DNA from: Ottowia oryzae
GTDB lineage: Bacteria; Pseudomonadota; Gammaproteobacteria; Burkholderiales; Burkholderiaceae_C
Length of the DNA: 64,000 nucleotides
Direction of reading: 5' to 3'
Assembly (NCBI RefSeq): GCF_003008535.1
Contig: NZ_CP027666.1
Span: 1,472,001 to 1,536,000 of the forward strand
Position 1 is the first letter of the stretch. Each line of letters starts with the position of its first letter. Positions 7,324-15,956 of this stretch are shown piece after piece. The notes beneath the pieces were generated by a model. It saw only the letters and a program-made list of their open reading frames with translations. It did no database searches and was not told the DNA's origin. A program made the translations under genes and the position numbers.

Positions 7324-10101
7324 CTACGGGCTGGTGAACGTGGTGCCGCCGTAGTAGTTGCCTTCACCCGCGGCGGGGGCGCTGATCAGCGGTGGCGGCG
7401 GCGCCGTGCGGCTCCAGGCGGCTGGGTTGGCGGGAACCACCGGCGGCAGCATGGGCCCTTGATTCACCGGCAGCACCGGGTTGGCCGGCGGCAGATGGCC
7501 TTGCTGCACCGAGCGCATCAGCTCGTAGCGATCGAGCGAATAGGCTTCGGTGGAAGCGGCATCGCGCACGATCACGGGGCGCAGGAAAACCATCAGGTTG
7601 GTCTTGAAGTTCTGCCGGCTTTGGGACTTGAACAGGTTGCCGATCACCGGCACGTCGCCAAGCACGGGCACCTTGCTTTCGTCGTTGGCGAAGCGGTCTT
7701 CGAGCAGGCCGCCCAGCACCACGATGGCGCCGTCGTCCACCAGCACGCTGGATTCGATCGCGCGCTTGTTGGTGGTGGGGCCTTGCGCCGCGTTCACCGA
7801 GTTCTGGACGACGTCGGACGTTTCCTGGTAGATCACCATCTTGATGGTGCCGTCCTCGCTGATCTGCGGCTTGACGCGCAGCGTCAGGCCCACGTCCTTG
7901 CGCTCGTAGGTCTGGAAGGGGTTGAGCGTGCTGCCGCTGGCGCCCGTATTCGAATAGCTCCCGGTGACGAACGGCACGTTCTGGCCGACGATGATCTTGG
8001 CCTCTTCGTTGTCCAGCGTCAGCAGCGTGGGCGTGGACAGCACATTGCCCGAGCCGGACGACTGCAGGAAGTTGGCCAGCGCAGCGAGGGTGAACAGGCC
8101 GTTCACGCGGTGCGCCAGGCCCAGGTTCATGCCCTGGTTGGGCAGCATGATGTTGGATGAAGTAGGCTTGCCGTTGGCGAATTGGCCCACCAGGTTGATG
8201 ATGTTGTCGCCGCCGCTGCCGTAGTTGGTGCCGATGATGCCCACGTTGGTGCCATCGCGCCGGCCCAGCAGGCCCTGCCACTGGATACCGAATTCAGCCG
8301 CCTTGTCGGAGCGCACCTCGGCGATCAGGCTCTCAATGAACACCTGCGCGCGGCGCTGGTCCAGCTTGTCGATCACCGCGCGCAACTCGCGGTAGACCGG
8401 TTCCGGCGCGCTGATGATCAGCGAGTTGGTGGAAGGGTCCGCCTGGATCTGGCCGCCCGTCGACGGCTGGTTGTTGCCCGCCGCGTTGATGCTGGGCCCG
8501 CTGGCCAGGCCGCTGCTGCCGTTTTGCCCCATGCTCGCCTGGGCCTGGTTGCCGCCCAGGCCGGTGTTGGCGCTGGCTGGCATTGCGGCTGCGCCACCGG
8601 TTCCGCCGGCCGCGCCGGTGTTGGCCTGGCCTGGCAGCGCGGCCAGGGCGGCGCGCAGCGTGACGGCCAGCTTGGTCGCATCGGCGTTCTTCAGGTAAAC
8701 GACGTAGATGTTGCCGGTGCCCCCGTCGGCGCGGGCAGAGGGCGGCTGGTCCAACTGCTCGATCAGCGTCTTGGCCATTGCCAGCCGGGCCGGGTTGGCC
8801 GCGCGCACGATGATCGCGTTGCTGCGGGGCTCGGGCACCAGCGTGGTGCGGTAGCCGTCGCCGCTGCCGGTGTTGACGGCGGCCGCGGGCGGCACATTGC
8901 CTTGGCCCGGCACGGCTTGGGCCACCACGGCGGTACCGTTGCCGCCCGACTCCAGCAAGCGCGCGACCAGCGGCGCCAGATCCGACGCCACGGCGTGGCG
9001 CAAGCGAACCACCTCCACCCCGGTGGCGTTGGACACGTCCAGCGACGAGATGATGCGCGACAGGCGCTGCAGGTTGTCCGCGTAGTCGGTGATGATCAGC
9101 GAGTTGGTGCCCGCATTGACGTTGATCGTGTTGTTGGGGCTGATCAGCGGGCGCAGCACCGGCACCAGGTTGTTGGCGTTCTCGTGCGTCAGCCGGAAGA
9201 TCTGCGTGACGATCTGCCCGCCGGTGGCGCGCGGCTGGCCGGCGGACACGGCGCTGCTTTGCAGCTTGGCCTCAGCCTCGGGCAAGACCACGTACATGCC
9301 GTTGGACTCGACCAGCGCGAAGCCCTGCGTGCGCAACTGGGTCGAGAACAGCCGCATCGCCTGCGAGGGGCTGACCGGCGTGGTGCTGGTCAGCGTCATC
9401 GTGCCTTTTACGCGCGGATCGACCACCACGTTGCTGCCGGTGATGGTGGCCATGGTGCGGGCCACGGCGTCGATCTCGGCGTTGGCAAAGTCCAATGTGA
9501 CGTTGCCGCGCGTGGAGGGCGTCTCGGCAGCGGCGGATTTGGGCGCGGCGTGGGCAGTGGCCCGCTTACGCGACGCTGCGGCTTCGCCAGCGGCGCTGGT
9601 GTCGGCTTGCGCTACCACGGTGTCGCCCTTCGGGGCGGCGGGGCGGGCGGAGGGCTCCAGCGTCAGCACCAACGCATTGCCGTCGCGTGCGGTGCGCAGC
9701 TCGGCGGCTTCGGCCAGTTCCATGACCAAGCGTGTGCGGTCGCCCGCAGCGGCCAGCCGAATGCTTTTGATGTTGCCCTGCGCCAGCGGCACGCTGCGCG
9801 CGATGGTGCCGGCTTCGATGCCGGGCAGGTCGATGGCGATGCGCGGGGGCGAATCCATCTTGAAGCTGGTGGGCACCACGTCAGTGGCGCCGTTGAACTC
9901 GACGCGCACCGCGTCGCGCCCATTCACTTGCTGCCCGGTGATCGCGGTGATGGCGGCCTGCGCGTTGACGAGGGTCGCGGCCGACAGCAGCGTGACGGCG
10001 GTCGCGGTCTGGCCCCAGTGCTTCAGCACGTGGTGCAGGGCGCAGCGCAAACAGACTTGCTTGGCGGCGGAGAAGGGGGATTCAGCACGGTCGCGGGCCA
10101 T
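7324..10101 (-). CDS. gspD: type II secretion outer-membrane secretin GspD with N-terminal AMIN domain
   Basis: Forms the outer-membrane channel. After a signal region ending VNAQA there is an AMIN-like domain (ITAITGQQVNGRDAVRVEF to LVMELAEAAEL and LVLTL), which is more usual in PilQ. Then come the N0 domain (NVTLDFANAEIDAVARTMA), repeated N domains (QAMRLFSTQLR; IITDYADNL; NAIIVRAANP; NSLIISAPEPV) and the secretin core (QVFIESLIAEVR to LTLRVKPQI). A Gly/Ala/Asn-rich insert follows the third N domain. The C-terminus is Pro-rich. The start is uncertain (ATG 10191, ATG 10101 or a GTG nearer the signal); 10101 is a compromise. Confidence 0.9.
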   Translation of the reverse strand: MARDRAESPFSAAKQVCLRCALHHVLKHWGQTATAVTLLSAATLVNAQAAITAITGQQVNGRDAVRVEFNGATDVVPTSFKMDSPPRIAIDLPGIEAGTIARSVPLAQGNIKSIRLAAAGDRTRLVMELAEAAELRTARDGNALVLTLEPSARPAAPKGDTVVAQADTSAAGEAAASRKRATAHAAPKSAAAETPSTRGNVTLDFANAEIDAVARTMATITGSNVVVDPRVKGTMTLTSTTPVSPSQAMRLFSTQLRTQGFALVESNGMYVVLPEAEAKLQSSAVSAGQPRATGGQIVTQIFRLTHENANNLVPVLRPLISPNNTINVNAGTNSLIITDYADNLQRLSRIISSLDVSNATGVEVVRLRHAVASDLAPLVARLLESGGNGTAVVAQAVPGQGNVPPAAAVNTGSGDGYRTTLVPEPRSNAIIVRAANPARLAMAKTLIEQLDQPPSARADGGTGNIYVVYLKNADATKLAVTLRAALAALPGQANTGAAGGTGGAAAMPASANTGLGGNQAQASMGQNGSSGLASGPSINAAGNNQPSTGGQIQADPSTNSLIISAPEPVYRELRAVIDKLDQRRAQVFIESLIAEVRSDKAAEFGIQWQGLLGRRDGTNVGIIGTNYGSGGDNIINLVGQFANGKPTSSNIMLPNQGMNLGLAHRVNGLFTLAALANFLQSSGSGNVLSTPTLLTLDNEEAKIIVGQNVPFVTGSYSNTGASGSTLNPFQTYERKDVGLTLRVKPQISEDGTIKMVIYQETSDVVQNSVNAAQGPTTNKRAIESSVLVDDGAIVVLGGLLEDRFANDESKVPVLGDVPVIGNLFKSQSRQNFKTNLMVFLRPVIVRDAASTEAYSLDRYELMRSVQQGHLPPANPVLPVNQGPMLPPVVPANPAAWSRTAPPPPLISAPAAGEGNYYGGTTFTSP

Positions 10102-10245
10102 TGGGCAAACACTTCTGCAAGCGATGTCCAATGTATCAGTTGGTCCCGCCAGCGTCAGGAGTTGGCGTGCGAGTAAGCGTGAAAATTCCATAAAAACAAC
10201 GACTTGCCCGGGTTTGTTGAACTTCGGGGTCAGGTCTGAGGCGCC

Positions 10246-11073
10246 TCAGCCGATAGAGATGATCGCCCGCTCGCCCTGGCGGCGGCCGATGATGTTGAGC
10301 AGGTTGGCCAACTGCGCCTCCATGCCGGGGGCGGCCGTGGCCTCCCCATTGAAGCGAAGGCGCGAGCCCACCCATTGGCCACTGCCGGAAAGCCGCAAGG
10401 CGCCCTCCAGCGTGGAAAGTTGCAGCGAAACGGCGTCGCCGCCGTTCACCTGAAGCTGGTAAGAGCCCAGGGGCTGCAATGTAGACAGCCTGGATGACAC
10501 TTGGCGCAGCGTGATGTCCGCCGCGCCCAGCACCGTCAGCCGCCCGGCCACCGTTTCCAGCGCCAGCCCGCGCGTGGCCAGCGACAGTTCGCCCTGCGGC
10601 TGCACCGTGTTCCAGGGCGTGCCCAGCCCGGTCAACACCGCGGCCGGCCATTGCGACTGGCTGTCAGCCACCGTGACGCTCGCGCCACCCCAGCGGGGGC
10701 TGATGGCCAGCTCGATCGGGCGGGTGGCGGTGCAGCAGTCGGCGGTCAGCGCCACGCGCACGCCGCTCCAGCCCGGGCGCAGGCGCCAGTGCACGCGCCC
10801 GGGCAGGGCCGTGACGTCTTGACTCCCCGCGCCGCCGGTCAGCACCAGCTTGGCCGAGCCGTTCCACAGGCTGTCTGCCGGGTCGTTCAGCTGCACGCGG
10901 CCGCCGCTGGCCTGCATGACGGCTTGCGTCAGCCAGCGCGCCGGGGCCGTCAGCACCAGCACCAGGAGCAGACCGAGCAACGCGCCGGCCCAGGCCCACC
11001 CCCAGGGCGGCGCGTGTCCGGGCGCTTCGGCCGCCGGGGCGGCGGTGCGCCGTTTCCAGGGCAGAAGGCTCAT
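10246..11073 (-). CDS. gspN: type II secretion protein GspN
   Basis: Accessory inner-membrane protein of the secretion machine, 275 residues. It has one N-terminal transmembrane segment (WGWAWAGALLGLLLVLVLTAP) and a periplasmic part with the GspN pattern ASGGRVQLNDPADSLWNGSAKL and repeated beta-strand segments. It lies between gspM (31-base gap) and gspD in the usual order for beta- and gammaproteobacterial loci. The exact function of GspN is not well known in the family, and it is dispensable in some species. Confidence 0.82.
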   Translation of the reverse strand: MSLLPWKRRTAAPAAEAPGHAPPWGWAWAGALLGLLLVLVLTAPARWLTQAVMQASGGRVQLNDPADSLWNGSAKLVLTGGAGSQDVTALPGRVHWRLRPGWSGVRVALTADCCTATRPIELAISPRWGGASVTVADSQSQWPAAVLTGLGTPWNTVQPQGELSLATRGLALETVAGRLTVLGAADITLRQVSSRLSTLQPLGSYQLQVNGGDAVSLQLSTLEGALRLSGSGQWVGSRLRFNGEATAAPGMEAQLANLLNIIGRRQGERAIISIG

Positions 11074-11104
11074 GGTGCGCGTAGGCGCTGGTGCGCGGAC
11101 GATC

Positions 11105-11620
11105 TCATGAACTGGGCACGCTGAGCGACAGCGTGCCGCTCCAGTGCACCGGCGCGCCGGGGGCGGTGTCGCCGCTGCGGGTCAGGCGCGCCTCGACCGG
11201 CGTGGCGCGCGCATTCACCCGCACGTCAGAAAGCCAGTCGGCCAATGCCGTCGCCGATGCGCCTTTGAGCACCACGTTCGCGCGGTCGCCCATCACGCTC
11301 AGCTGGCCGGTGTCGCCCAGGCGCTGCTTCATGGCGGTTTCCAGTGCGCGCAGCGCTTCTTCTTGCGCCAGGCGCGGCACCGACTTGAGCGCATCCGCCT
11401 CGGCCTTGAGCTGCTGCATCTTCTGCGCCTGCACCTGCAGCGCCGCGCGCTGCGCCGGGGCTTCGCGCAGCGTGCGCAGGGCAGGCGCCAGGCCCACCCA
11501 CCACAGCAGGGCCAGCCCGACCACCGTGGCGGCGATGGCCACCAGGCGGCGCTCGCGTGCGTCCAGGCGCGCCCAGGCGGCGCCAAGGCGGTTGGGTTCG
11601 CTGTTTTCTCGGCGGTTCAT
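11105..11620 (-). CDS. gspM: type II secretion protein GspM
   Basis: Inner-membrane assembly-platform protein that binds GspL. The 171-residue protein has a short cytoplasmic start (ARLDARERRLVAIAA), one membrane helix (TVVGLALLWWVGLAPALRTL), a charged coiled-coil stretch (QRAALQVQAQKMQQLKAEAD) and a small ferredoxin-like periplasmic domain. The ATG overlaps the gspL stop (ATGA), which indicates translational coupling. Confidence 0.88.
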   Translation of the reverse strand: MNRRENSEPNRLGAAWARLDARERRLVAIAATVVGLALLWWVGLAPALRTLREAPAQRAALQVQAQKMQQLKAEADALKSVPRLAQEEALRALETAMKQRLGDTGQLSVMGDRANVVLKGASATALADWLSDVRVNARATPVEARLTRSGDTAPGAPVHWSGTLSLSVPSS

Positions 11621-12861
11621 GGTGTGGCGGCCTCCTGGCGCATGACCAGCGCGTCGCCATCGGTGTGGGCGCTGTAGCCCAGCGGGCGCAGGCGCTGGTT
11701 GGCGTCGGCGATGGCGCTGGCGGGCAGCGGCAGGCCGCGCACGCGCATGTCGCCTGCTGCATATTCGATAGCTGTCGGCGTTGTCTGGGTGCCGACCACC
11801 TGGCCTAAAGCACTCAGCATGGGTTCCAGGTCGCGGTGCGACGTGGCGCCCGAGCTTTGCCGCAGCGCCGCCACTTCGCGCCCCATTTGCACCGGTGCGT
11901 CGACCACCGCGCGCACGTTCGGGAAGGTTTGCGTCAGCGTGTTGTTGACCTGCGCGCGGCGGGTTTGCAGTTCAGCCTGCGTGCGCCAGGCCCATAAATT
12001 GAGCCCCACCAGGTTGGCGGCGAGAAAGCCCACCACGCCCCAGCGCGCGGGGCGCCATTGCGGGGCGTGCAGAAAGTCGCGCCACAGGGCGCCGGCGCGC
12101 TGGGCGGCGCGGGCGCGGCCAGTGCGGGTCAAATCGAGCTGCGCCAGATCCCAGTTGGAACGGCTGGCCGCCAGCAAGCGCTTGGCGGGCTGGTGGATGG
12201 TGACGCGGCGGCCCAGCATCTGCTCTGCCAGCTCGGCCACGGCCGGCTCGGCCAGCAGTTCGAGCTTGGGGCGCTCAGGGTCTTCCGGGTCTCCGCTTTT
12301 CAGCGAATCCAGCTGCAGCAGCGCCAGCGTGCCTTGCGTCAGGGGCAGCGCCTGGGCGCCGCCGGGCACCAGGTCGCCGCTCATCAGCACGCGGGCGGTG
12401 TCTGGCTCGCCGGTGATGATCATGCGCAGGTTGCCGCTGCGCGGGCGCAGCTCCGGCACGATGCGCGTGATGGGGCGGTTGGCCGCGTCCAGCGCGCGCA
12501 GGTGCATCGACAGCCAGGCGCGGTTGCACACCGCCACCCAGGCGCCGCCGCCCCCGGTGGCGTCTGGGTCCACCGCGAAATGCAGGTGCTCTGGCTCGTC
12601 CAGCAGCACGTCTTCCAGCAGGCCGACCAGCGTCTGGCGGATGCGCGGTGAGTTGGGGCCCACGCCACGCGGCAGCGTGACGCGGTGCCACGACACCTGG
12701 CTGGCCGCTGCCATGGCCACCACCTCCACGCCGCGACCGGCGGGCGGCAGCAGCGCGATGGTCGCCGCCCCGTGCGAGGCCAGCGTCTGGCCGTCGGTCG
12801 AGGTGGCGTATTCGTAGCTGCCCGGCGGTCCGGGGGGCAGGGAAAGTAACAACAAGCTCAT
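11617..12861 (-). CDS. gspL: type II secretion protein GspL
   Basis: Platform protein that recruits GspE through its actin-like cytoplasmic domain. It has 414 residues: the cytoplasmic part (about 1-265), a single membrane helix (WGVVGFLAANLVGLNLWAW) and a periplasmic domain ending near DGDALVMRQEAATP. The segment VVGTQTTPTAIEYAAGD in the periplasmic part is encoded by sequence resembling the dispersed repeat (about 11757-11805). The start codon lies about 50 bases beyond the gspK stop, and the stop overlaps gspM. Confidence 0.88.
   Translation of the reverse strand: MSLLLLSLPPGPPGSYEYATSTDGQTLASHGAATIALLPPAGRGVEVVAMAAASQVSWHRVTLPRGVGPNSPRIRQTLVGLLEDVLLDEPEHLHFAVDPDATGGGGAWVAVCNRAWLSMHLRALDAANRPITRIVPELRPRSGNLRMIITGEPDTARVLMSGDLVPGGAQALPLTQGTLALLQLDSLKSGDPEDPERPKLELLAEPAVAELAEQMLGRRVTIHQPAKRLLAASRSNWDLAQLDLTRTGRARAAQRAGALWRDFLHAPQWRPARWGVVGFLAANLVGLNLWAWRTQAELQTRRAQVNNTLTQTFPNVRAVVDAPVQMGREVAALRQSSGATSHRDLEPMLSALGQVVGTQTTPTAIEYAAGDMRVRGLPLPASAIADANQRLRPLGYSAHTDGDALVMRQEAATP
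11757..11805 (+). repeat. possible degenerate dispersed repeat inside gspL
   Basis: CATATTCGATAGCTGTCGGC resembles the repeat arm TTGATAGCTGCCAGCGC, and GGTGCCGACCACCTGGCCTA is a weak match to the second arm. The reading frame of gspL stays open across it. Confidence 0.35.
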
Positions 12862-12910
12862 GGCGAAGTCGGGCGATTGTAGGCGGCGTGTGTGTCGGCC
12901 AGGCAGGCGC

Positions 12911-13945
12911 TCAGCGCGCGCCCGCCGCCCGCGCCAGGGGCGTGGCGCCCGCGCCGTTGCCCAGATCGACGGTGAGCGCCGTGCGTTCGCGCCACAGCGT
13001 GGTGACCTGGCGCGTGCGGCGGTCGCGCTGCACCACCGAAACCTCTTCCAGCGCTACGTCGTCCAGCCGCAGGCGGCCACGCACCTCAAAAAAGTCGGAC
13101 GTGGTGCTGACCCAGGTCGTGCTGGCCTGCGGGCCGCCCACGGCCTGCATCGCGTCTGACGGCTGCTTGAAGAAGCTGCTGTCGCGCTGAACCACCACGC
13201 GCTGGGCGCGCGCCATGTCCAGCTCGGGGATGCTGGCGGCGATCACCTGCGCGCTGGCGGTGTTCAGGTTGACGGGGGTGGGCGCGTTGTTCACCAATGG
13301 CAGCACGGTGACGTAGGGCCGCAGCGTGTCCAGCGTGCTGGCGGGCAGGCCCAGCCAGGCCAGCTGCTCGAATCGGCGCGGCAGCAGGGGCGCGTCGCCC
13401 CCGTCGTCGGTGGGGCCGCGCATCGCCGCGCTGGCGCGTGCCAGGGCGCGTTGCAGCGCGCCCAGCTCGCCACTGGGCAGGTTGAGCAGCTCAAACAGGC
13501 GGGTGAAGCGGGTGAAGGCATCCAACTGCTGCGACGGCGCGCCCGCCACCAGGTTCATGACGTTCATGCGCGACTGCATGTCGGTGATCTGGCCGGACAG
13601 AAACGCGTCGCGGTCGGTGTCGCTGCTGGCCTCGCCAGCGGCCAGGAAGGTGGACAGGCGCGCCTCGGCCAGCGGCACGGCCCAGGGCTCGCCCAGGTGG
13701 TCGGCGTCGAAGCCGCGGTTGCGGTCCTCCCGTAGATCGCCCGCCAGAATCAGCCGGCCCCAGTCCAACGCGCCCGTCAAGATCCAGGCCGACTGCACGC
13801 GCGCGCGCTCGGCGGCCTCGACCTCTACGCCCCGCCACTGGCGCCACATGGCGGCGGCGGCCAGCGTGGCGACCAGGGCCACGGTGATCATGGCCATCAG
13901 CAAGGCGGCGCCGCGCTGGCGTGCCGAGGGCTGCTGCGCCCTCAT
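12911..13945 (-). CDS. gspK: type II secretion minor pseudopilin GspK
   Basis: GspK sits at the pseudopilus tip with GspI and GspJ. The 344-residue protein has the prepilin start QRGAALLMAMITVALVATLA; the residue at +5 is not Glu, as is usual for GspK. The helix-hairpin-helix-like NLNTASAQVIAASIPELD is also characteristic, as is the WxxWRGVEVEAAER stretch. ATG 13945 overlaps the gspJ stop (ATGA). An upstream extension of this frame exists, but the coupled ATG fits the prepilin leader length. Confidence 0.9.
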   Translation of the reverse strand: MRAQQPSARQRGAALLMAMITVALVATLAAAAMWRQWRGVEVEAAERARVQSAWILTGALDWGRLILAGDLREDRNRGFDADHLGEPWAVPLAEARLSTFLAAGEASSDTDRDAFLSGQITDMQSRMNVMNLVAGAPSQQLDAFTRFTRLFELLNLPSGELGALQRALARASAAMRGPTDDGGDAPLLPRRFEQLAWLGLPASTLDTLRPYVTVLPLVNNAPTPVNLNTASAQVIAASIPELDMARAQRVVVQRDSSFFKQPSDAMQAVGGPQASTTWVSTTSDFFEVRGRLRLDDVALEEVSVVQRDRRTRQVTTLWRERTALTVDLGNGAGATPLARAAGAR

Positions 13946-14817
13946 GAAGCCCCCCCGAAGTTGGGCCGCACCCAGTCCAGCACCATTGGGCCGTTGATGG
14001 CCTGGCCGGGGGCGAAGTTGATCAGCAGGCGCACGCCGTCGGGCAGGGTGCCCACGGCGGCGGCCGATTCGGCGCCGCTGGACAGCGGGTTGGTCCAGGC
14101 GTTGTTGCGAAAGTAATGCACCTGCCATTCGGTGGCGTTGGCCACGCGCACGGCCTGGGCGCCGGTGCCGTCTGCGGCCTGCTCGTTGGCGGTTTGGCTC
14201 CAGTTCTCGGCGTTGTCCCAGGCGGCCTTCCAGGCGTTTTGCGACAGGAAGGGCGCCGACTGCCAGCGCAGCCACTGGCCGTCGGGGCGGCGCGTCCAGG
14301 CCACCACGCGCAGGCCGCCGGCCGGCTCGCCAGCGCTGGCGCGGGTGATGCGGAGCAGCCGCCCGTCCCACGACAGGCTGCGCTGCGAGGCAGACGTTTG
14401 GTAGGGCGGGCTGCCGTCGGTCACGGGCCAGACCATCATGGCGTCGAGGTCGGCGCGCCACTGCGACAGCCCGGCCTGCAGCGCCAGCACGTCGTCGGTG
14501 TAGCGGCGCGTGCTTTCCTGCGCACGCGCCATGCCATCGATGCCGCGCCAGGTCAGCATGGCCATCACCGCCATGATAGTCAGCGCGACCAGCACCTCGA
14601 TCAGGGTGAAGCCGCTGGGCCTGCGGGCGCTGCGCAGGGGCGAAGATTGCGGACCAAATCGGCCCCTGGCGCTGGTGGGGTCAGCGCTGGCAGCTATGAA
14701 ATTAGGATTGACGGCCAGAGCGGCTTGGTCGCACCGTGCCCCAGTCCGCAGCGCACGGCGCGACGAATGGGGGGGAAACGCGCGCGGCACCGACGGGGGC
14801 GATGGCATCGGTGGCAT
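13942..14817 (-). CDS. gspJ: type II secretion minor pseudopilin GspJ, with unusually long leader
   Basis: Minor pseudopilin with the cleavage/methylation motif PSG-FTLIEVLVALTIMAV. The only in-frame ATG, at 14817, overlaps the gspI stop (TGATG), which is normal coupling, but it puts about 70 residues before the cleavage site instead of the usual 5-25. That leader includes a dispersed repeat read in frame (NFIAASADPTSARGRFG). The true start may be a non-ATG codon near the motif (for example CTG in SPLRSARRPSG). The mature domain (ALQAGLSQWRADLDAMMVWP, WQSAPFLSQNAW, VRLLINFAPGQAI) is intact. Confidence 0.85.
   Translation of the reverse strand: MPPMPSPPSVPRAFPPHSSRRALRTGARCDQAALAVNPNFIAASADPTSARGRFGPQSSPLRSARRPSGFTLIEVLVALTIMAVMAMLTWRGIDGMARAQESTRRYTDDVLALQAGLSQWRADLDAMMVWPVTDGSPPYQTSASQRSLSWDGRLLRITRASAGEPAGGLRVVAWTRRPDGQWLRWQSAPFLSQNAWKAAWDNAENWSQTANEQAADGTGAQAVRVANATEWQVHYFRNNAWTNPLSSGAESAAAVGTLPDGVRLLINFAPGQAINGPMVLDWVRPNFGGAS
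14653..14708 (-). repeat. dispersed palindromic repeat, copy in gspJ leader
   Basis: Plus-strand CAAATCGGCCCCTGGCGCTG, then CAGCGCTGGCAGCTATGAAA. In the gspJ frame it encodes FIAASADPTSARGRF. Confidence 0.75.
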
Positions 14818-15179
14818 CAGTTCCTGCCCATGATGCTGGTCACCCGCACCACCTGCCGCCCGCCGTCCAGCACGCTGACATCCACACGGCGGAAGTTGGG
14901 GTTCGGCGTGGGCCGCACCGCCTGCGCCACCTGCAGCGTCAGCCCGGCCTGCGCGCAGTCGCTGACCGTGTCGCCCACGTTCGGCAGCTGGCGCGCCAGA
15001 CGCAGCTCGACCAGGCGGTTTTCGGCGCACACCTGGCCCAGCAGCAAACGCCCCTGGCGATCGGCGTTGTCCGTCAGCGCTGCGGTCGATTTCAGGCCCG
15101 CCACCAGCGCGATCGCCGTGATCGCCAGGGCCACCATCACCTCGACCAGGGTGAAGCCGCGCTGCCGGCGGTGTTGCAA
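14817..15179 (-). CDS. gspI: type II secretion minor pseudopilin GspI
   Basis: Minor pseudopilin of 120 residues from TTG 15179, with leader MQHRRQRG and the motif G-FTLVEVMVALAITAIAL. The family's N-terminal helix is followed by ENRLVELRLARQLP and a C-terminal beta part (LTLQVAQAVRP, VVRVTSIMGRN). The frame is open further upstream to ATG 15473, which overlaps the gspH stop, and would add 98 residues including a translated repeat copy. I prefer the TTG because it gives a normal 7-residue prepilin leader, but the coupled ATG is a real alternative. Confidence 0.85.
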   Translation of the reverse strand: MQHRRQRGFTLVEVMVALAITAIALVAGLKSTAALTDNADRQGRLLLGQVCAENRLVELRLARQLPNVGDTVSDCAQAGLTLQVAQAVRPTPNPNFRRVDVSVLDGGRQVVRVTSIMGRN

Positions 15180-15182
15180 GTC

Positions 15183-15236
15183 AAATGAGCCTCTGGCGCC
15201 CGTGGGATGAGCGCTGGCAGCTATGAAATCAGGAGT
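15183..15236 (-). repeat. dispersed palindromic repeat, copy upstream of gspI
   Basis: AAATGAGCCTCTGGCGCCCG, then GAGCGCTGGCAGCTATGAAA. In the open frame leading into gspI it would encode FIAASAHPTGARGSF, nearly the same peptide as in the gspJ leader. Confidence 0.75.
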
Positions 15237-15469
15237 TTCTGCGCCATCAAACGCATCGCCCGCCGCACCCTGGCGGTGAAGCCCAAACCATCCGGCGCGC
15301 GCTGCGAAAACCCAGCCAGCCGCCATCCCCAGGCCTACGGACCGCGCAGCAGGCGATGCCAGCGAATGCCGTTGGGCGCGCTGCGCCAGCAACGCGCGTC
15401 GCGCCTCCGCCTTGCGTGCGATGCACAAATCGTGCGGTGGCAAGGCGCCCAGCGCCTCCAGCGCGCGCG

Positions 15470-15907
15470 TCATGGCGCCCCCACCGTGAACGGCCGCAAG
15501 CCATCGGTCGCCACTCGCATCTGCGCCTGCGTGGTGCCGCCCGCGCGCTGCAGCACCACGGACTGCGCGCCGATGATCGGATCTGGCCCCAGCACCACGG
15601 GTGCGTTGCCCAGCGCGCGCGTTTGCCCGTCCAGCCAGCGCGTGGGCAGCGGCGCGGCGCTGGCGGGCAGGCCGTCAAACACAAAGCCGGTGGCCGTGGT
15701 GTGCCAGACCACCGGCACGCCCGCCGCGCGCGACTGCGCCCGCGCCGATTCAAACAGCGCCGCCAGCCGCTCGGCATCGCGCTCCAGCGCATTCGCATCG
15801 CCATCGCGCAGCGCGAGGCCCGCCAGCGCCGTGCCCATGGCCACGATGGCGATCACCACCATCAGCTCGATCAGCGTGAAACCGCGCGGGGTTGGGGGGC
15901 GAAACAT
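15470..15907 (-). CDS. gspH: type II secretion minor pseudopilin GspH
   Basis: Minor pseudopilin of 145 residues, starting MFRPPTPRG-FTLIELMVVIAIVAM with a normal 9-residue leader. The pattern ALERDAERLAALFESARAQSRAAGVPV is typical of GspH/FimT. ATG 15907 lies at the inner edge of a dispersed repeat copy. Its stop overlaps the alternative gspI ATG at 15473. Confidence 0.9.
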   Translation of the reverse strand: MFRPPTPRGFTLIELMVVIAIVAMGTALAGLALRDGDANALERDAERLAALFESARAQSRAAGVPVVWHTTATGFVFDGLPASAAPLPTRWLDGQTRALGNAPVVLGPDPIIGAQSVVLQRAGGTTQAQMRVATDGLRPFTVGAP

Positions 15908-15956
15908 GGCTCTGGCGCTTGTCCAGCGGGCGCTGGAAGCTATCAAATCAGAAGTA
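15907..15956 (-). repeat. dispersed palindromic repeat, copy upstream of gspH
   Basis: GGCTCTGGCGCTTGTCCAGC, then GGGCGCTGGAAGCTATCAAA. It directly precedes the gspH start on the minus strand, so the third consecutive pseudopilin gene also has a copy at its 5' end. Confidence 0.75.

Noticed and set aside
8182..10176. 664-codon plus-strand open frame opposite gspD
   Set aside because: Composition (Gly, His, Arg, Asp repeats) is that of a complementary-strand shadow, while gspD on the other strand has clear secretin motifs.
14817..15473. gspI as a 218-residue protein from ATG 15473
   Set aside because: Not adopted as the main call because it gives a 105-residue prepilin leader containing translated repeat DNA; TTG 15179 gives a normal leader. 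Kept as an alternative in the findings.
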